Part shown: in pieces, positions 33,511 through 43,500 of the stretch
Layout of the letters: every line of letters starts with the position of its first letter
Position numbering within the stretch: the first letter of the stretch is position 1
NCBI RefSeq assembly: GCF_030867095.1
Contig: NC_081824.1
Location: 310,822,956-310,886,955, forward strand
Source: Alligator mississippiensis
Lineage: Eukaryota > Chordata > Crocodylia > Alligatoridae
Direction: 5' to 3'
Length of the DNA stretch: 64,000 nucleotides
Program-made: the position numbers and the translations under genes
Notes under the pieces: model-generated
The model's input: only the letters and a program-made list of their open reading frames with translations
Told to the model about the DNA's origin: nothing
Databases searched by the model: none

Positions 33511-35863
33511 GGGTGACTTCAATTACCCAGACATCTCGTGGGAGGATCGCTCAGCAAAATCTGAGCAGTCGCAGAGCTTCCTCTCGTGCGTGGATGACCT
33601 CTACCTGACTCAAGAAGTCTATGGGCCAACGAGAGGCAAAGCGCTGCTCGACCTGGTGCTGGCTGCTGGGGAGGACCTAGTCGGCGACCTAGTGATCGAT
33701 GGGAAGCTGGGTGACAGCGACCACGAGCTGATCACCTTCACCATCCGCCGAAAAGCTGGCAAGTCAGTCAGCAACACGCAAGTCCTTGACTTCAGGAAAG
33801 CCGACTTTGACAAGCTCAGGAGGCTTGTCAGTGAGGCCCTAAGGGACTGTGACCACAGGGAGAGGGGAGTTCAAGAAGAGTGGTTGCTCCTCAAGGGAGC
33901 GATCCTCAATGCACAAACTAAGTCTATTCCATCTCGGAGGAAAGGCAGCAAGAGGGCACAGCAGCCCCCCTGGCTCTCCAGGGACCTAGCAGACCTCCTG
34001 AGGCTAAAAAGAAAGGCCTACAAAGGATGGAGGATGGGAGTCACCTCCAAGGAGGATTATTCTGCACTGGTCCGGTCCTGTAGGGAGCAGACCAGGAAAG
34101 CCAAGGCTGCAACTGAACTCCAGCTAGCTTTGAGCATCAAGGACAATAAAAAGTCCTTTTTCAGATATGTGGGGAGCCGGAGGAAAAGCAGGGGCAACGT
34201 TGGACCCCTGCTGAACCAGATGGGGCAACTGACAACTGACGCCCAGGAAAAAGCCAACCTATTAAATAGGTACTTTGAGTCGGTCTTTCATCAGCCCCAT
34301 GGGACGCCCGTGCCCGCTACAGGGCTGGGAAGTCTGGGTGAGGGTGATCCCCTGCTTTCCATTAATGCTGACTTTGTGAAGGAACATCTTGAGAAGCTGG
34401 ATACCTTCAAGTCAGCTGGCCCTGACAATCTTCACCCCAGGGTACTCAAGGAGCTGGCGAGCATCATAGCCCAGCCTCTAGCGCGGATCTTTGAAAACTC
34501 TTGGCGCTCTGGTGTAGTGCCCGAAGACTGGAAGAAGGCCAACGTGGTGCCTATCTTCAAGAAAGGGAGGAAAGTGGATCCGGCTAACTATAGGCCCATC
34601 AGCCTGACTTCTATCCTGGGGAAGATCTTAGAAAAGTTTATTAAGGAGGCCATCCTTAATGGACTGGCCGACGCCAACATCTTAAGGGATAGCCAGCACG
34701 GGTTTGTTGCGGGTAGGTCTTGCTTGACCAATCTCATTTCCTTCTACGACCAGGTGACCTATCACCTGGACAAGGGAGATGAGATTGATGTCATATATCT
34801 TGACTTCAAAAAAGCCTTCGATCTGGTGTCCCATGATCGTCTCTTGGAGAAACTGGCCAATTGTCGCCTTGGGTTCCCCACGATCCACTGGCTGGAAAAT
34901 TGGCTCCGGGGTCGGACCCAGAGGGTAGTAATTGATGGAAGTCACTCATCGTGGTGTCCTGTGACCAGTGGGGTCCCCCAAGGCTCTGTCCTTGGACCCA
35001 TACTGTTCAACATCTTCATTAATGATGTGGACACTGGAGTCAGAAGCGGACTGGCCAAGTTTGCTGATGACACCAAACTTTGGGGCAAAGCATCCACACC
35101 AGAAGACAGGCGGGTGATCCAGGCTGACCTGGACAGGCTCAGCAAGTGGGCGGATGAGAATCTGATGGTGTTCAACGCCGATAAATGCAAGGTTCTCCAC
35201 CTTGGGAAAAAAAACCCGCAGCATCCTTATAGGCTCGGCAGTGCTATGTTGGTTAGCACTATGGAAGAAAGAGACTTGGGGGTCATCATTGACCACAAGA
35301 TGAACATGAGCCTGCAATGCGATGCTGCGGCTAGTAAAGCGACCAAAACGCTGGCTTGCATCCATAGATGCTTCTCAAGCAAATCCCGGGACGTCATTCT
35401 CCCCCTGTACTTGGCCTTAGTGAGGCCGCAGCTGGAGTACTGCGTCCAGTTTTGGGCTCCACAATTCAAAAAGGATGTGGAGAAGCTTGAGAGAGTCCAG
35501 AGAAGAGCCACGCGCATGATCAGAGGTCAGGGAAGCAGACCCTACGATGACAGGCTGAGAGCCCTGGGGCTCTTTAGCCTGGAAAAGCACAGGCTCAGGG
35601 GTGATCTGATGGCCACCTACAAGTTTATCAGGGGTGACCACCAGTATCTAGGGGAACGTTTGTTCACCAGAGCACCCCAAGGGATGACGAGGACGAATGG
35701 TCACAAACTACTACAAGATCGTTTCAGGCTGGACATAAGGAAGAATTTCTTTACTGTCCGAGCCCCCAAGGTCTGGAACAGCCTGCCACCAGAGGTTGTT
35801 CAAGCGCCTTCATTGAACACCTTCAAGATGAAACTGGATGCTTATCTTGCTGGGATCCTATGA
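33488..35863 (+). CDS. CR1 ORF2, endonuclease C-terminus and reverse transcriptase (after the frameshift)
   Basis: An uninterrupted 791-codon frame. It begins with the endonuclease end (GDFNYPDISWED; GDSDHELITF with the catalytic Asp-His), then a linker, then the RT with all motifs: NYRPISLTSILGKILEKFI, HGFVAGRSCLTNLISFYDQ, VIYLDFKKAFDLVSHD (catalytic Asp), GVPQGSVLGPILFNIFIND and AKFADDTKLWG (catalytic Asp pair). The CR1 C-terminal region (LEYCVQFWAPQF...LDAYLAGIL) follows to a TGA. Total ORF2 across the break is about 930 residues, near the usual size. Except for the single upstream frameshift it looks functional. Confidence 0.93.
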   Translation: MLQDHGVMGDFNYPDISWEDRSAKSEQSQSFLSCVDDLYLTQEVYGPTRGKALLDLVLAAGEDLVGDLVIDGKLGDSDHELITFTIRRKAGKSVSNTQVLDFRKADFDKLRRLVSEALRDCDHRERGVQEEWLLLKGAILNAQTKSIPSRRKGSKRAQQPPWLSRDLADLLRLKRKAYKGWRMGVTSKEDYSALVRSCREQTRKAKAATELQLALSIKDNKKSFFRYVGSRRKSRGNVGPLLNQMGQLTTDAQEKANLLNRYFESVFHQPHGTPVPATGLGSLGEGDPLLSINADFVKEHLEKLDTFKSAGPDNLHPRVLKELASIIAQPLARIFENSWRSGVVPEDWKKANVVPIFKKGRKVDPANYRPISLTSILGKILEKFIKEAILNGLADANILRDSQHGFVAGRSCLTNLISFYDQVTYHLDKGDEIDVIYLDFKKAFDLVSHDRLLEKLANCRLGFPTIHWLENWLRGRTQRVVIDGSHSSWCPVTSGVPQGSVLGPILFNIFINDVDTGVRSGLAKFADDTKLWGKASTPEDRRVIQADLDRLSKWADENLMVFNADKCKVLHLGKKNPQHPYRLGSAMLVSTMEERDLGVIIDHKMNMSLQCDAAASKATKTLACIHRCFSSKSRDVILPLYLALVRPQLEYCVQFWAPQFKKDVEKLERVQRRATRMIRGQGSRPYDDRLRALGLFSLEKHRLRGDLMATYKFIRGDHQYLGERLFTRAPQGMTRTNGHKLLQDRFRLDIRKNFFTVRAPKVWNSLPPEVVQAPSLNTFKMKLDAYLAGIL

Positions 35864-35960
35864 CCCCAGCTGACGTCCTGCCCTTTGGGCGGGGGGCTGG
35901 ACTCGATGATCTTCCGAGGTCCCTTCCAGCCCTAATGTCTATAAAATCTATGAAATCTAT

Positions 35961-36088
35961 GAAACTGGATGCTTATCTTGCTGGGATCCTGTGACCCCAG
36001 CTGACTTCCTGCCCTTTGGACAGGGGGCTGGACTCAATGATCCTCCGAGGTCCCTTCCAGCCCTAATGTCTATGAATCTATGAATCTG
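35961..36088 (+). mobile_element. Right part of the older CR1 copy (3' end and tail)
   Basis: GAAACTGGATGCTTATCTTG at 35961 repeats 35830 of the full-length copy with a period of 131 bp, through stop, 3' UTR and a CTATGAATCTATGAAT tail. It starts just where the older copy at 30986-31814 breaks off, so it is the displaced 3' end of that copy. Confidence 0.85.
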
Positions 36089-36188
36089 TCAAACCCTCTC
36101 TGAAACCTGATTGGAAAGACTCCTTACTCCCAGCTGCATCTGAGGAAACAGCTTCCCAAAGGCCAGGATTCATTTAAAAATAAACAAA

Positions 36189-36260
36189 ATAGGCCAGAGG
36201 TGGGCAAAATACAGCCTGCGGGCTGCATCCGGCTTGCCAGGCACTTCCATCCAGCCCACA
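36189..36260 (+). mobile_element. hAT-like transposon terminus fragment
   Basis: CCAGAGGTGGGCAAAATACA, followed by GCCTGCGGGCTGCATCCGG, resembles the CAGNGGTGGGCAAACT ends of hAT (Charlie-type) non-autonomous transposons. I could not find the matching inverted end downstream; the minisatellite that follows may have grown inside it. Confidence 0.5.
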
Positions 36261-36469
36261 GAGCCCCTTCAAAAGCCAGGTAATGGTGGCTGCCTGCCTG
36301 AAGTCTCCAGCAGCCACAGGTGACACAAGCCACTGGCTGCAGGCACCTTGGGCTGTTTACTTGGGTTCTAGTTGCCAGGCAAACAACCCTGACACCAGCC
36401 TGACCAGCTGGCCTCATCCCACCCCTAGCTCAGGCACATCTGAGAGGGGCAGGAGGGGCTAGGTCAGAT

Positions 36470-37390
36470 CCTGTGGCACTGAAAAGGGGAAGGGGTGCCT
36501 GGGCTGGCTTCAGGCCGGCTTCTGCCTTGCTATGTAACTGGAGAGGATTCTGTCAAGCAGGTAAGGGAAAGCGGTGGCTGGGTGGGCTTCACTGCATGCC
36601 GCTCGGGCCAGGCCGGGCTGGCACTGGGGATGGAAAGCCATGGCTGGGCAGGTTTCAGCCATGTGCTGCTTTATCGCATGCTACTCAGGACCAGACATGT
36701 CCAGTCAGGTCAGCACCAGCAAGGAGAAGTGGAGACTGAGCTCAGCGCTGCTTGGGAGTGGCTCGGCCTGGCCTGAACGGCACATGGCAAAGCCACATCT
36801 TCCCTTTACCTGTACTTACCTGTACCTGCCTGTCCCGGCCAGGCTGGCACTGGGGAGGGAAAGCCGCTGCTTAGCTGTTCCCAAGCAGCATGCAGCTCAC
36901 CCAGCCCAGCGGCATGCGGCACATGGCTCAGCTAATGTTTCTCCTTGCTGGTGCTCACCCAGCCAGGCCCATCCTGTCCCAAGTGGCACATGGTGAAGCT
37001 GGCTCAGCTGCTGCTTCCTCACGTGCCACTCAGGACAGGTCGGGTCCAGCAAGGTTGGCACTGGCAAGGAGAAGCGGTGGCTGAGATGTGTGCCATCTAG
37101 GACTGGCCGGGACAGGCTAGCAGAGGTCAGGAGAAGGCATGGCTTTGTCACATGCCACTTAGGCCAGCCCAGGCCGGCACCAGGGAGACGAAGCTTCAGC
37201 TAAGCCACATGCTCCTCAGGACAGGACAGGTCCTGCAGTGCCACTGAGGGGAACCTGGGCCTGGGCCCACTTCTGCTGTGCCATGTGGGGTGGGCTAGGA
37301 TGGGCCAGGTCATGCTGGCACCAGTGAGGGGAAGGGGAGGGGGGTTGCCCAGCTTTAGCTGCTGCACAGGGCCAGATGAGGTGGGCTAAA
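36470..37390 (+). repeat. Degenerate GC-rich minisatellite
   Basis: Blocks of the type GGCTGGCACTGGGGAGGGAA, then AGCCRTGGCTGGGC, then TTCAGCC...CATGC.ACTCAGGAC recur at irregular spacing of about 95-145 bp, with GGCTGGCACTGG-like starts near 36618, 36712, 36842, 37053, 37170 and 37313. The units are diverged. The several overlapping open frames here follow from the repeat and have no recognisable products. Confidence 0.7.
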
Positions 37391-37583
37391 TTAAGTTATG
37401 TTAAGTAATGTTAAGTTAATCACTACTTAAATTATTTTTTTTACATAAAATTAAAATCTGTTATAGTAGATGTTTGATTTTTAGTATATGATACTTTATC
37501 TAAACTTTGTAAAAATTATTTGTTCTGAAAGATTTTGTTTGTGCAGTCCTTGACTCAATGGGTTTGGCTCCATTCTGGGGGAG

Positions 37584-38532
37584 TGTGGTAGGGCACTGGT
37601 AGTGCCTGACACTTTAAGGACTGGACCAGGGAAGGGCAGGTGCCTGATGAGGGTGGCCATTTTAAGGCCAGCTCCCTGAGCAGAGGGCAGTTCATCATCA
37701 GTGCCAGCAGAGAAGAAACATCTCTCTGCTGAGCTCTGCCAGGAACACCTTGGAGGAAGGGTGAGGCTGTGGGGATGGTTTGGAGGCCTCATTGGTCCTG
37801 GGCATAACCTAAAACTGCACCCTGTCAGGGAAGGGTAGCCTGGTGAGGCTCCTAGTGGCATGGGAGCCCCCAGAAAATGCGAGGCCAGTTACCTCCCCAA
37901 TGAAAGGTGGGTCGGGGTGCCTTAACCTCGGCCCCCACCTTTGGGTGGGTTATTTAATGCAGGGAAGGCCAGGTAAGCTTCCTGAAGTGCCTGAACCTGC
38001 TCGGGTAAGTGATCCCTCGGGGCCAGGCATGCTTTGCAAAGCACCTGAGCCAGGAATGGGGGACCCCCCACAATCCCTGAAAGCCAGGCAGGCAACTTAG
38101 ACCTGACCCAAGGGACCTGATTAGTCCATTAGTCTATGGGGCCAGGACCCAGAGAGGGGTCAAAAAGGCCAGGGGCACACCACGAGGGGGGACCATCACA
38201 AGGAACACTCGCAGGGCAAAGAAGCTTGGGGTTCTGACTGGCCTAAGAAGGAGCCGAAGTTCCCAGAGAGGGGATCACAGTTAATGGGCGAAGGAATGGC
38301 TGAGTTTAGCTGCCTCAGGTGCCATCTTCGAGGCTTGGGCCATATTGTAGGGATGGAATGGAGCTGCGGACCACCTTCTAAATATTGGGGTGCAAAATGG
38401 GCGGCCTCCCACCTAATTAACACCATAATCGCACGTCATCAAGGTGTGGCAGATGAGTGAGGTGGGTGGCTGGCCTATAGGCAGGAGGTGATCTGGTGCT
38501 TGCACTGAGCATGAAAGCATGCTTCTGTCACA
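37584..38532 (+). mobile_element. Solo LTR (family B), copy 2
   Basis: This 949-bp block begins TGTGGTAGGG, ends CTTCTGTCACA and is flanked by a perfect 5-bp direct repeat GGGAG (37579-37583 and 38533-38537). It aligns along its length with 10863-11789. TG...CA ends, the 5-bp duplication and absence of internal genes identify a solo LTR. A TTTAAGG element about 70 bp in is the only core-promoter-like sequence I noted. Confidence 0.82.
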
Positions 38533-38537
38533 GGGAG

Positions 38538-39080
38538 GTCTGATGCCCCTGAAACCCTACTGGTGGGGCAGGATGCTACAGGGGTCACAACCCCTTGCTA
38601 TTCGAGAAGTTGTGCCTGTGCTTCATGGCCTAGAGGACAGAACTCTTGAGGCCCCAGGAGCAGGCCATGCACTGTGAGGGTGGGCCCTGTGGTGGGGCAG
38701 TGTTTCCCAGTCGAGGGGTAGACCTTCTGATGTCAGGGATCATGTGATGAGGGCAGGGGATTCTGGGACAGATGTGGTTAGCACGGCAAGGTTTGGTGTT
38801 GGGTGAGTGGGTCTTATGACACAGACCATGTGACAGGGTGTAACTTCCAGTTCTAAGGCCACTCCCTCTCAAAAAGAGTAGTTCCAGGAGGCAAGGGGAG
38901 GGATGTCTGGTGGCAAAGGTTAGGGGGTGGGACTTCTGGCCCCAAGATGGCGATGAGGGGGTGGGGCAACTGTCAAGGAATGGGTCTACCCATGCGGCGC
39001 TCGACAGCTCACCAAAACTCGTGAAGCAGCCCTCCAGCCGAAATAATCACCTGCCCCTGGGCTATTGTCAGTTATATGCA
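38538..39080 (+). repeat. GC-rich degenerate repeat zone with YY1-like motifs
   Basis: Several loosely repeated blocks of the type ACTTCYRGYYCYAAG followed by ATGGCGATGAGGGGG or ATGTGA.G occur near 38720, 38765, 38835 and 38930. The last, CCCCAAGATGGCGATGAGGG, contains a strong YY1-type AAGATGGCG core. I cannot assign it to a known element. Confidence 0.4.
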
Positions 39081-39394
39081 AATGGAGGCACATGGCTCTA
39101 CATACAACCTCATTAGTCTTAATGAGCTATTTGGGTCACAAATAGTACACTGAATTAAACCAAAGCAGAATATAGGTAACACTTTTCAAAGTCTTTTCTC
39201 CAGTAGTTCAGATAAGTGAATATGTGGTTGAGCTGTGTACTATTTTCCTCTGAATATATTTGCTTACTACTTCTGTTGCAGATGAAATAGAAATGTCTTT
39301 AAGACATTAGCACATATGTAGCTTGTAGGTAGCAAAATATTCCATCCTTGTGTCCTTATGCTAGTAAAAGCCTTATCTCACAAGACTCTTGAGT

Positions 39395-39545
39395 TAGAGG
39401 CAATATCTTTTATTAGACCAACTAAATAGTATCAAAAAAATTCTTTCTTTGCAAGCTTTTGGATCCAAAATACCCTTCTTTAGGTTGAGGGGAATTCAAA
39501 GATTGCAAAAGTTCTCCCAGGTAGAAAAGAAACTTCATTTTGCAC
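39395..39545 (+). repeat. Interspersed repeat (family D), second copy
   Basis: TATCTTTTATTAGACCAACT, then GCAAGCTTTTGGATCCAAAA, a CCCTTCTTTAGGTTGAG block and TTCATTTTGCACAGGGG follow in the same order as at 5745-5945. Confidence 0.65.
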
Positions 39546-40000
39546 AGGGGATGTAGAAGATGCTCTACCCCTATAGCAGTGCAGAGTTGCCTAGCACTGC
39601 TCTCAATTAGGCTTCATATGCAGAGAAGTAACATGTTTACATTTCAAATCCATCTTAATATTGTGGTTGCAATCACATGCCATAGCTGGTGTATTTTTGA
39701 GAGCCTGTTTGGACTTCCTGATAGTACCAGGTGAACTGACTTTTGTCATGACCCAAAGGTCTGATTTTTTGTGTGTGCTTTAGCACTAAGAATTAACCCC
39801 GTGGGTTTACAGCTTCATTGCATGGAGGAGTTCTGCTGCACAGAGAACCCGCGTGCAAAGGAGTGTTCCCGCCACTTTGCAGCAGTCTTTGCACGGTGCA
39901 TTTTCTTTGGAACACAGAAATGCACGGTGCAAAGAGTTCCCGCTCTTCGCATGCAAATTTGTGTCCCGCAATTGGCTAGTGCTAAATCATTCACACGTGG

Positions 40001-40032
40001 CGGCTAGCGATTGGCCTGCTAGCCGTATAAGA
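40001..40032 (+). promoter_or_regulatory. CCAAT palindrome and TATA box of family A LTR
   Basis: CGGCTAGC (40001-40008) and GCTAGCCG (40018-40025) are perfect inverted 8-mers around a 9-nt loop GATTGGCCT that contains an inverted CCAAT box. TATAAGA follows directly at 40026-40032, and a CACGTG E-box lies just upstream (39994-39999). The same arrangement is kept at 60409-60447 in the other copy. Confidence 0.75.
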
Positions 40033-40250
40033 GGCTTGAGCAGTTTCCACCCAAGCCGAAGAGGACTCCACATCCATCTCGTGGGGACTCTGGGTGTACG
40101 CGGCAGGGTAATAGAAACCCTGTGTGTTGCTCAGAGGAGTTTGGCGGCCTGATCCACCGCCCACCTCTTCCCATCTTCGAACGGAGCCTACTATAAGACG
40201 TATTGACGAGTTTTATGCGCGCTTGTCCTGGACATCTGGAGTTCTGTCTA

Positions 40251-40317
40251 CATGGAGCCTAGCAAACTCCACGTGATTGTTCGTGTTTTGTCTGCGTGGA
40301 GCCTAGCAAACTCCACG
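40251..40317 (+). other. Two tandem hairpin units in family A LTR leader
   Basis: Unit 1 has stem CATGGAG (40251-40257), loop CCTAGCAAA and stem CTCCACG (40267-40273), with one A-C mismatch. Unit 2 has CGTGGAG (40295-40301), the same 9-nt loop, and CTCCACG (40311-40317), fully paired. Units are 44 bp apart with related spacers (GTGATTGTTCGTGTTTT and GTGTGTTCGTGTTTTCTG). They lie about 225-290 nt downstream of the TATA box, so they should be in the transcript leader. Confidence 0.8.
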
Positions 40318-40540
40318 TGTGTTCGTGTTTTCTGTTGTAACCGCAACTCAAGCAAGTTCTCAGCCTGCACCACAGCCATCTCGGTGTAAGTAAACAATCT
40401 TAAAATCAACCGTTACGTGTCTGTGCCTAATTCTAGCTCGGCGCCCTCCCTCTCCGACCCGGCCTGCCCGGGCTGCCAGCCACAGCTCGCGTGCAGAGCG
40501 ACAAAAAGGGCCCGGGGTCTGACCCTGCCCGCACAACTTT

Positions 40541-43500
40541 GATAAAATATTCAAAACCACCCATTCTCAAGACTTCTGTATTTGAAAATGTCTATTAACT
40601 TCATTTGTAAATTTACTTTTCACAGCCTTTCCATCTTGGGTTACTTCCCCAGGAAATAGGCTACTGAAACACTAACAAAGATACTTGTTTCAATCAAAAG
40701 GAAATTATTAAAAGCTAAATTCTGTCCTTCCTTTTCCCCAAACATTCTTCAGAGTTAAATGTTCAGTGTTTTAAGACCTTGTTTTGTCATCAATATTTTT
40801 CTGCCATTTCAGATCCTTACTTCTAGGACAAGCAACCTCTAGCTATATCTACCTACACAGAGAGGAAAAACATTTTTCTTTTAATCAGCTTTAGTTCTTT
40901 TAAATTTCATGATCTTTCTCCTTGACTTTACCTAAACATTAGAAATCTTCACTTCAAGAGCTCATTCAAGAAGATAGAGCTCTGCGTACTCCATGGAAAT
41001 GATACAGAGAGAGAAGAAAAAGCATTATTCTTCATTCTACTCAGAGTAGCAATCTAGAATACTTCTTTCATAACTTAAAATTATTTTTGATTGAAGCTGA
41101 AGGCCTCAGTATCACTACAATAAATTGGGTTAAACCACTTACCTCCCACTCTTGGGAAAAGGAAAAGTGAATGGAGTGAAAACGCCAAAATCTAAAGCTT
41201 TCCCTTGCATCTCAGTGCTAGATGATTAGCTAAGAGACCACTTTTCCCATTCCCTACATTGTGCCAGTCGCTTATGCTGTCAAGCTACTGTATTTTGCTT
41301 TGCTAATTTTGACACCTAATATTTTTGAGACATCGGCATTTGAGAGAGGCTCCAGAAGAGCTCCCTACTCCCTGGGCAAAAATAAAAGTTGGTACCTATG
41401 ACTCTCACTGTGCCAGAACTTGAGATTTGCACAGCATTGTCTGTATCTCTGAATTCAGTCAGGCTCTTTTTTTGTACCACACAAATGTAAAATTCATCCA
41501 TAAGCAAAGATCCAGTCTAGCACCTGGTTCTCTCTTGACTCTAGCTTTAGCCCCCCAGAACAGGGTGCTGAAAATGGAGTTTAATCAGGGTCAAGAGTTC
41601 ATAGGCCTTCGTCAGCCCGCTCTGCGAGGATGAACATCACTTAATGGTCTCCAGATATATACTACTCCCCCTGACATACCAGTTGTTTATTGCACCTTAT
41701 TGTATCGTGTTTTTATTCCCACAGCCATGAATAGCATGGCTATAGCCCATGCTATAAAGATAATTTTAGTATTAAAAACATCCATGTAATGCCTCGCATC
41801 TATTTCTTTTCACTGAGTGGATTCTTTACTTGTGTACGTAACAAAAAGAATGGCCAGAGGTAGGAATCAATAACTCATTACACAGGAAGGCTTCAATAAA
41901 TGTATACTGAATCCTAAAGTGAACAACTTTGCAGGTAAGGAATTTTACTTTTTCTTAATCACTTAAATATACACTGGTACTGCTACCTCTTTGATAAGGA
42001 AAAACAGGAATCGACCTAACGAAGCAAAAGTCTGGAAAAGGGAAACGGTATCTACGACAGTTAGTGGCTAAAGAATGGAATTATAATTGTCACTGACCTG
42101 GTGCATCAAGAAGGTTCCCATACCTTACAACCCACTATAGGAGCTAGACAGCCCTCCCATCTTTTGTACTGAGGGAAAAAAAGACCTCTTAGACTAGTAC
42201 TGGATTTTCCTTCACCCACAACTCGGCCATATTTAGACAGTAACCAGAAGAGTCGGTGCTAAGGATGGGAGCACGAACTCTAATTCGAGAACAAAAGTGG
42301 CAAGACCACTTTGGTTGTGCTCCCCAAGAACCCTTAAAGATAGACTACCTATTTTAGGTGCCAAGTCCCTATAAATTCCTATAAACAACTAAAAATTATT
42401 CCTGATTAGAGGACTAAAAGAAAAGAAATTAGACAACAAAACTGCGGTCCCCAATACTTTTAACAGTATAAACTTCCATTAGGTATGGTGCATCTTTGCA
42501 TCGTATTTGTAATGCAGGGTGTACTCCAAAGGCATAATCCTTCCCTAAATACTTTGCAGAATAGTTCTCTATGTGGCTCTGGTACAAACACGTTGACATG
42601 CTTTGTAAGGGGAAATAAAAGTATGAATGCCATGACAGGTCCCTTACAGTTTAGTCCTTCAATTGAAAACCATTGCATTTAAATCCAGAATAACATTATT
42701 CCTTGTAGTTTCTACCATTATTCTCTTCAAAGAAACTTAACCTTTCATAGAGTCCTCAAAAAGTAGACCAGGAAAGGATCTCAGGACTGTACTCTCATGG
42801 AGAAGTAGGTTAGTCCTCAAGTCAATGGTACTATAGTCAGAATAAATTTATATAGCTAGAGATGACATGAATTGGGAATAACTAGGCCCCACTGGTCACC
42901 ATCTCGTGATTCTCTAATTTCTTTTTTCCATTTTGAAATGCACATACTTCAATTCAATCTTTTGCTTGTTTTTATTTTTGAAAAGCTCCCACCCTGTGAT
43001 TTACCTGAAGAAAATTAATTCCCAATATAAACGGATGATAAATAAAACTCCAAAAAAGTTAAACAAAGAATGATAACTGATGAATGAAAGTTTCTATGGG
43101 TTTTTTTCAAAATCAGAAACATTTAAAGAATTGGCAGCAGCTCTGAGACAGAGAAACCTATAGGTGTTGGCCCTACAGCGGAAGAGGGGCTGATGCTGAT
43201 AAGGAGACTCTGCCCCTGCTCCATCAGTTGGAGTGTTCAGCCCTAGGTGAACTGTTATCAAGCACAGCCCCCTGCTGCTATTCCAGCACCCTGCTACCTC
43301 CATTATGGTATAGAAATCAGTTTCCACATTTAGGATGTACAGCCCTTTTTTTGGATGGCTAATTTTCAGAAAAAAAGTATATGAATAAGACTATGAGGAC
43401 TAACATTTTCAAAGGAATGTAAAGGCATTAGATAATTCAAAAAAATCCACTGAAATTTGGTTACCTAGACTCTTTGAAAATCTCAGCCAAACTTTTGTAC

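Larger units (their letters stand above)
31815..35960 (+). mobile_element. Near-intact full-length CR1 LINE retrotransposon
   Basis: About 4.1 kb with a short 5' leader, ORF1 (31855-32952), a 116-bp spacer, ORF2 (33069-35863, one frameshift), a short 3' UTR (GGGGGCTGGACTCGATGATC, then GGTCCCTTCCAGCCC) and a tail of CTATGAAA-type units at about 35936-35960. CR1 copies are usually severely 5'-truncated; this one reaches ORF1. It sits inside an older copy of the same subfamily. Family knowledge: CR1 moves by target-primed reverse transcription using its own endonuclease and RT. Confidence 0.93.
39744..40535 (+). mobile_element. Solo LTR (family A), copy 1, with structured elements
   Basis: This 792-bp element begins TGTCATGACC and ends GCCCGCACA, with a perfect 5-bp target duplication ACTTT (39739-39743 and 40536-40540). 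It is homologous to 59710-60640 on the other strand. Shared landmarks are the TGTCAYRACCCAAAG start, CACGTGGCGGCTAGC, the CCAAT palindrome, AGTTTCCACCCAAG, the hairpin units, GGTGTAAGTAAACAATCTT and CCTAATTCTAGC-type sequence. The order TATA, leader, hairpins, end fits plus orientation. An ATGCAAAT octamer lies at about 39951-39958. GGTGTAAGT near 40384 resembles a 5' splice site. No internal retroviral genes remain. Confidence 0.9.
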
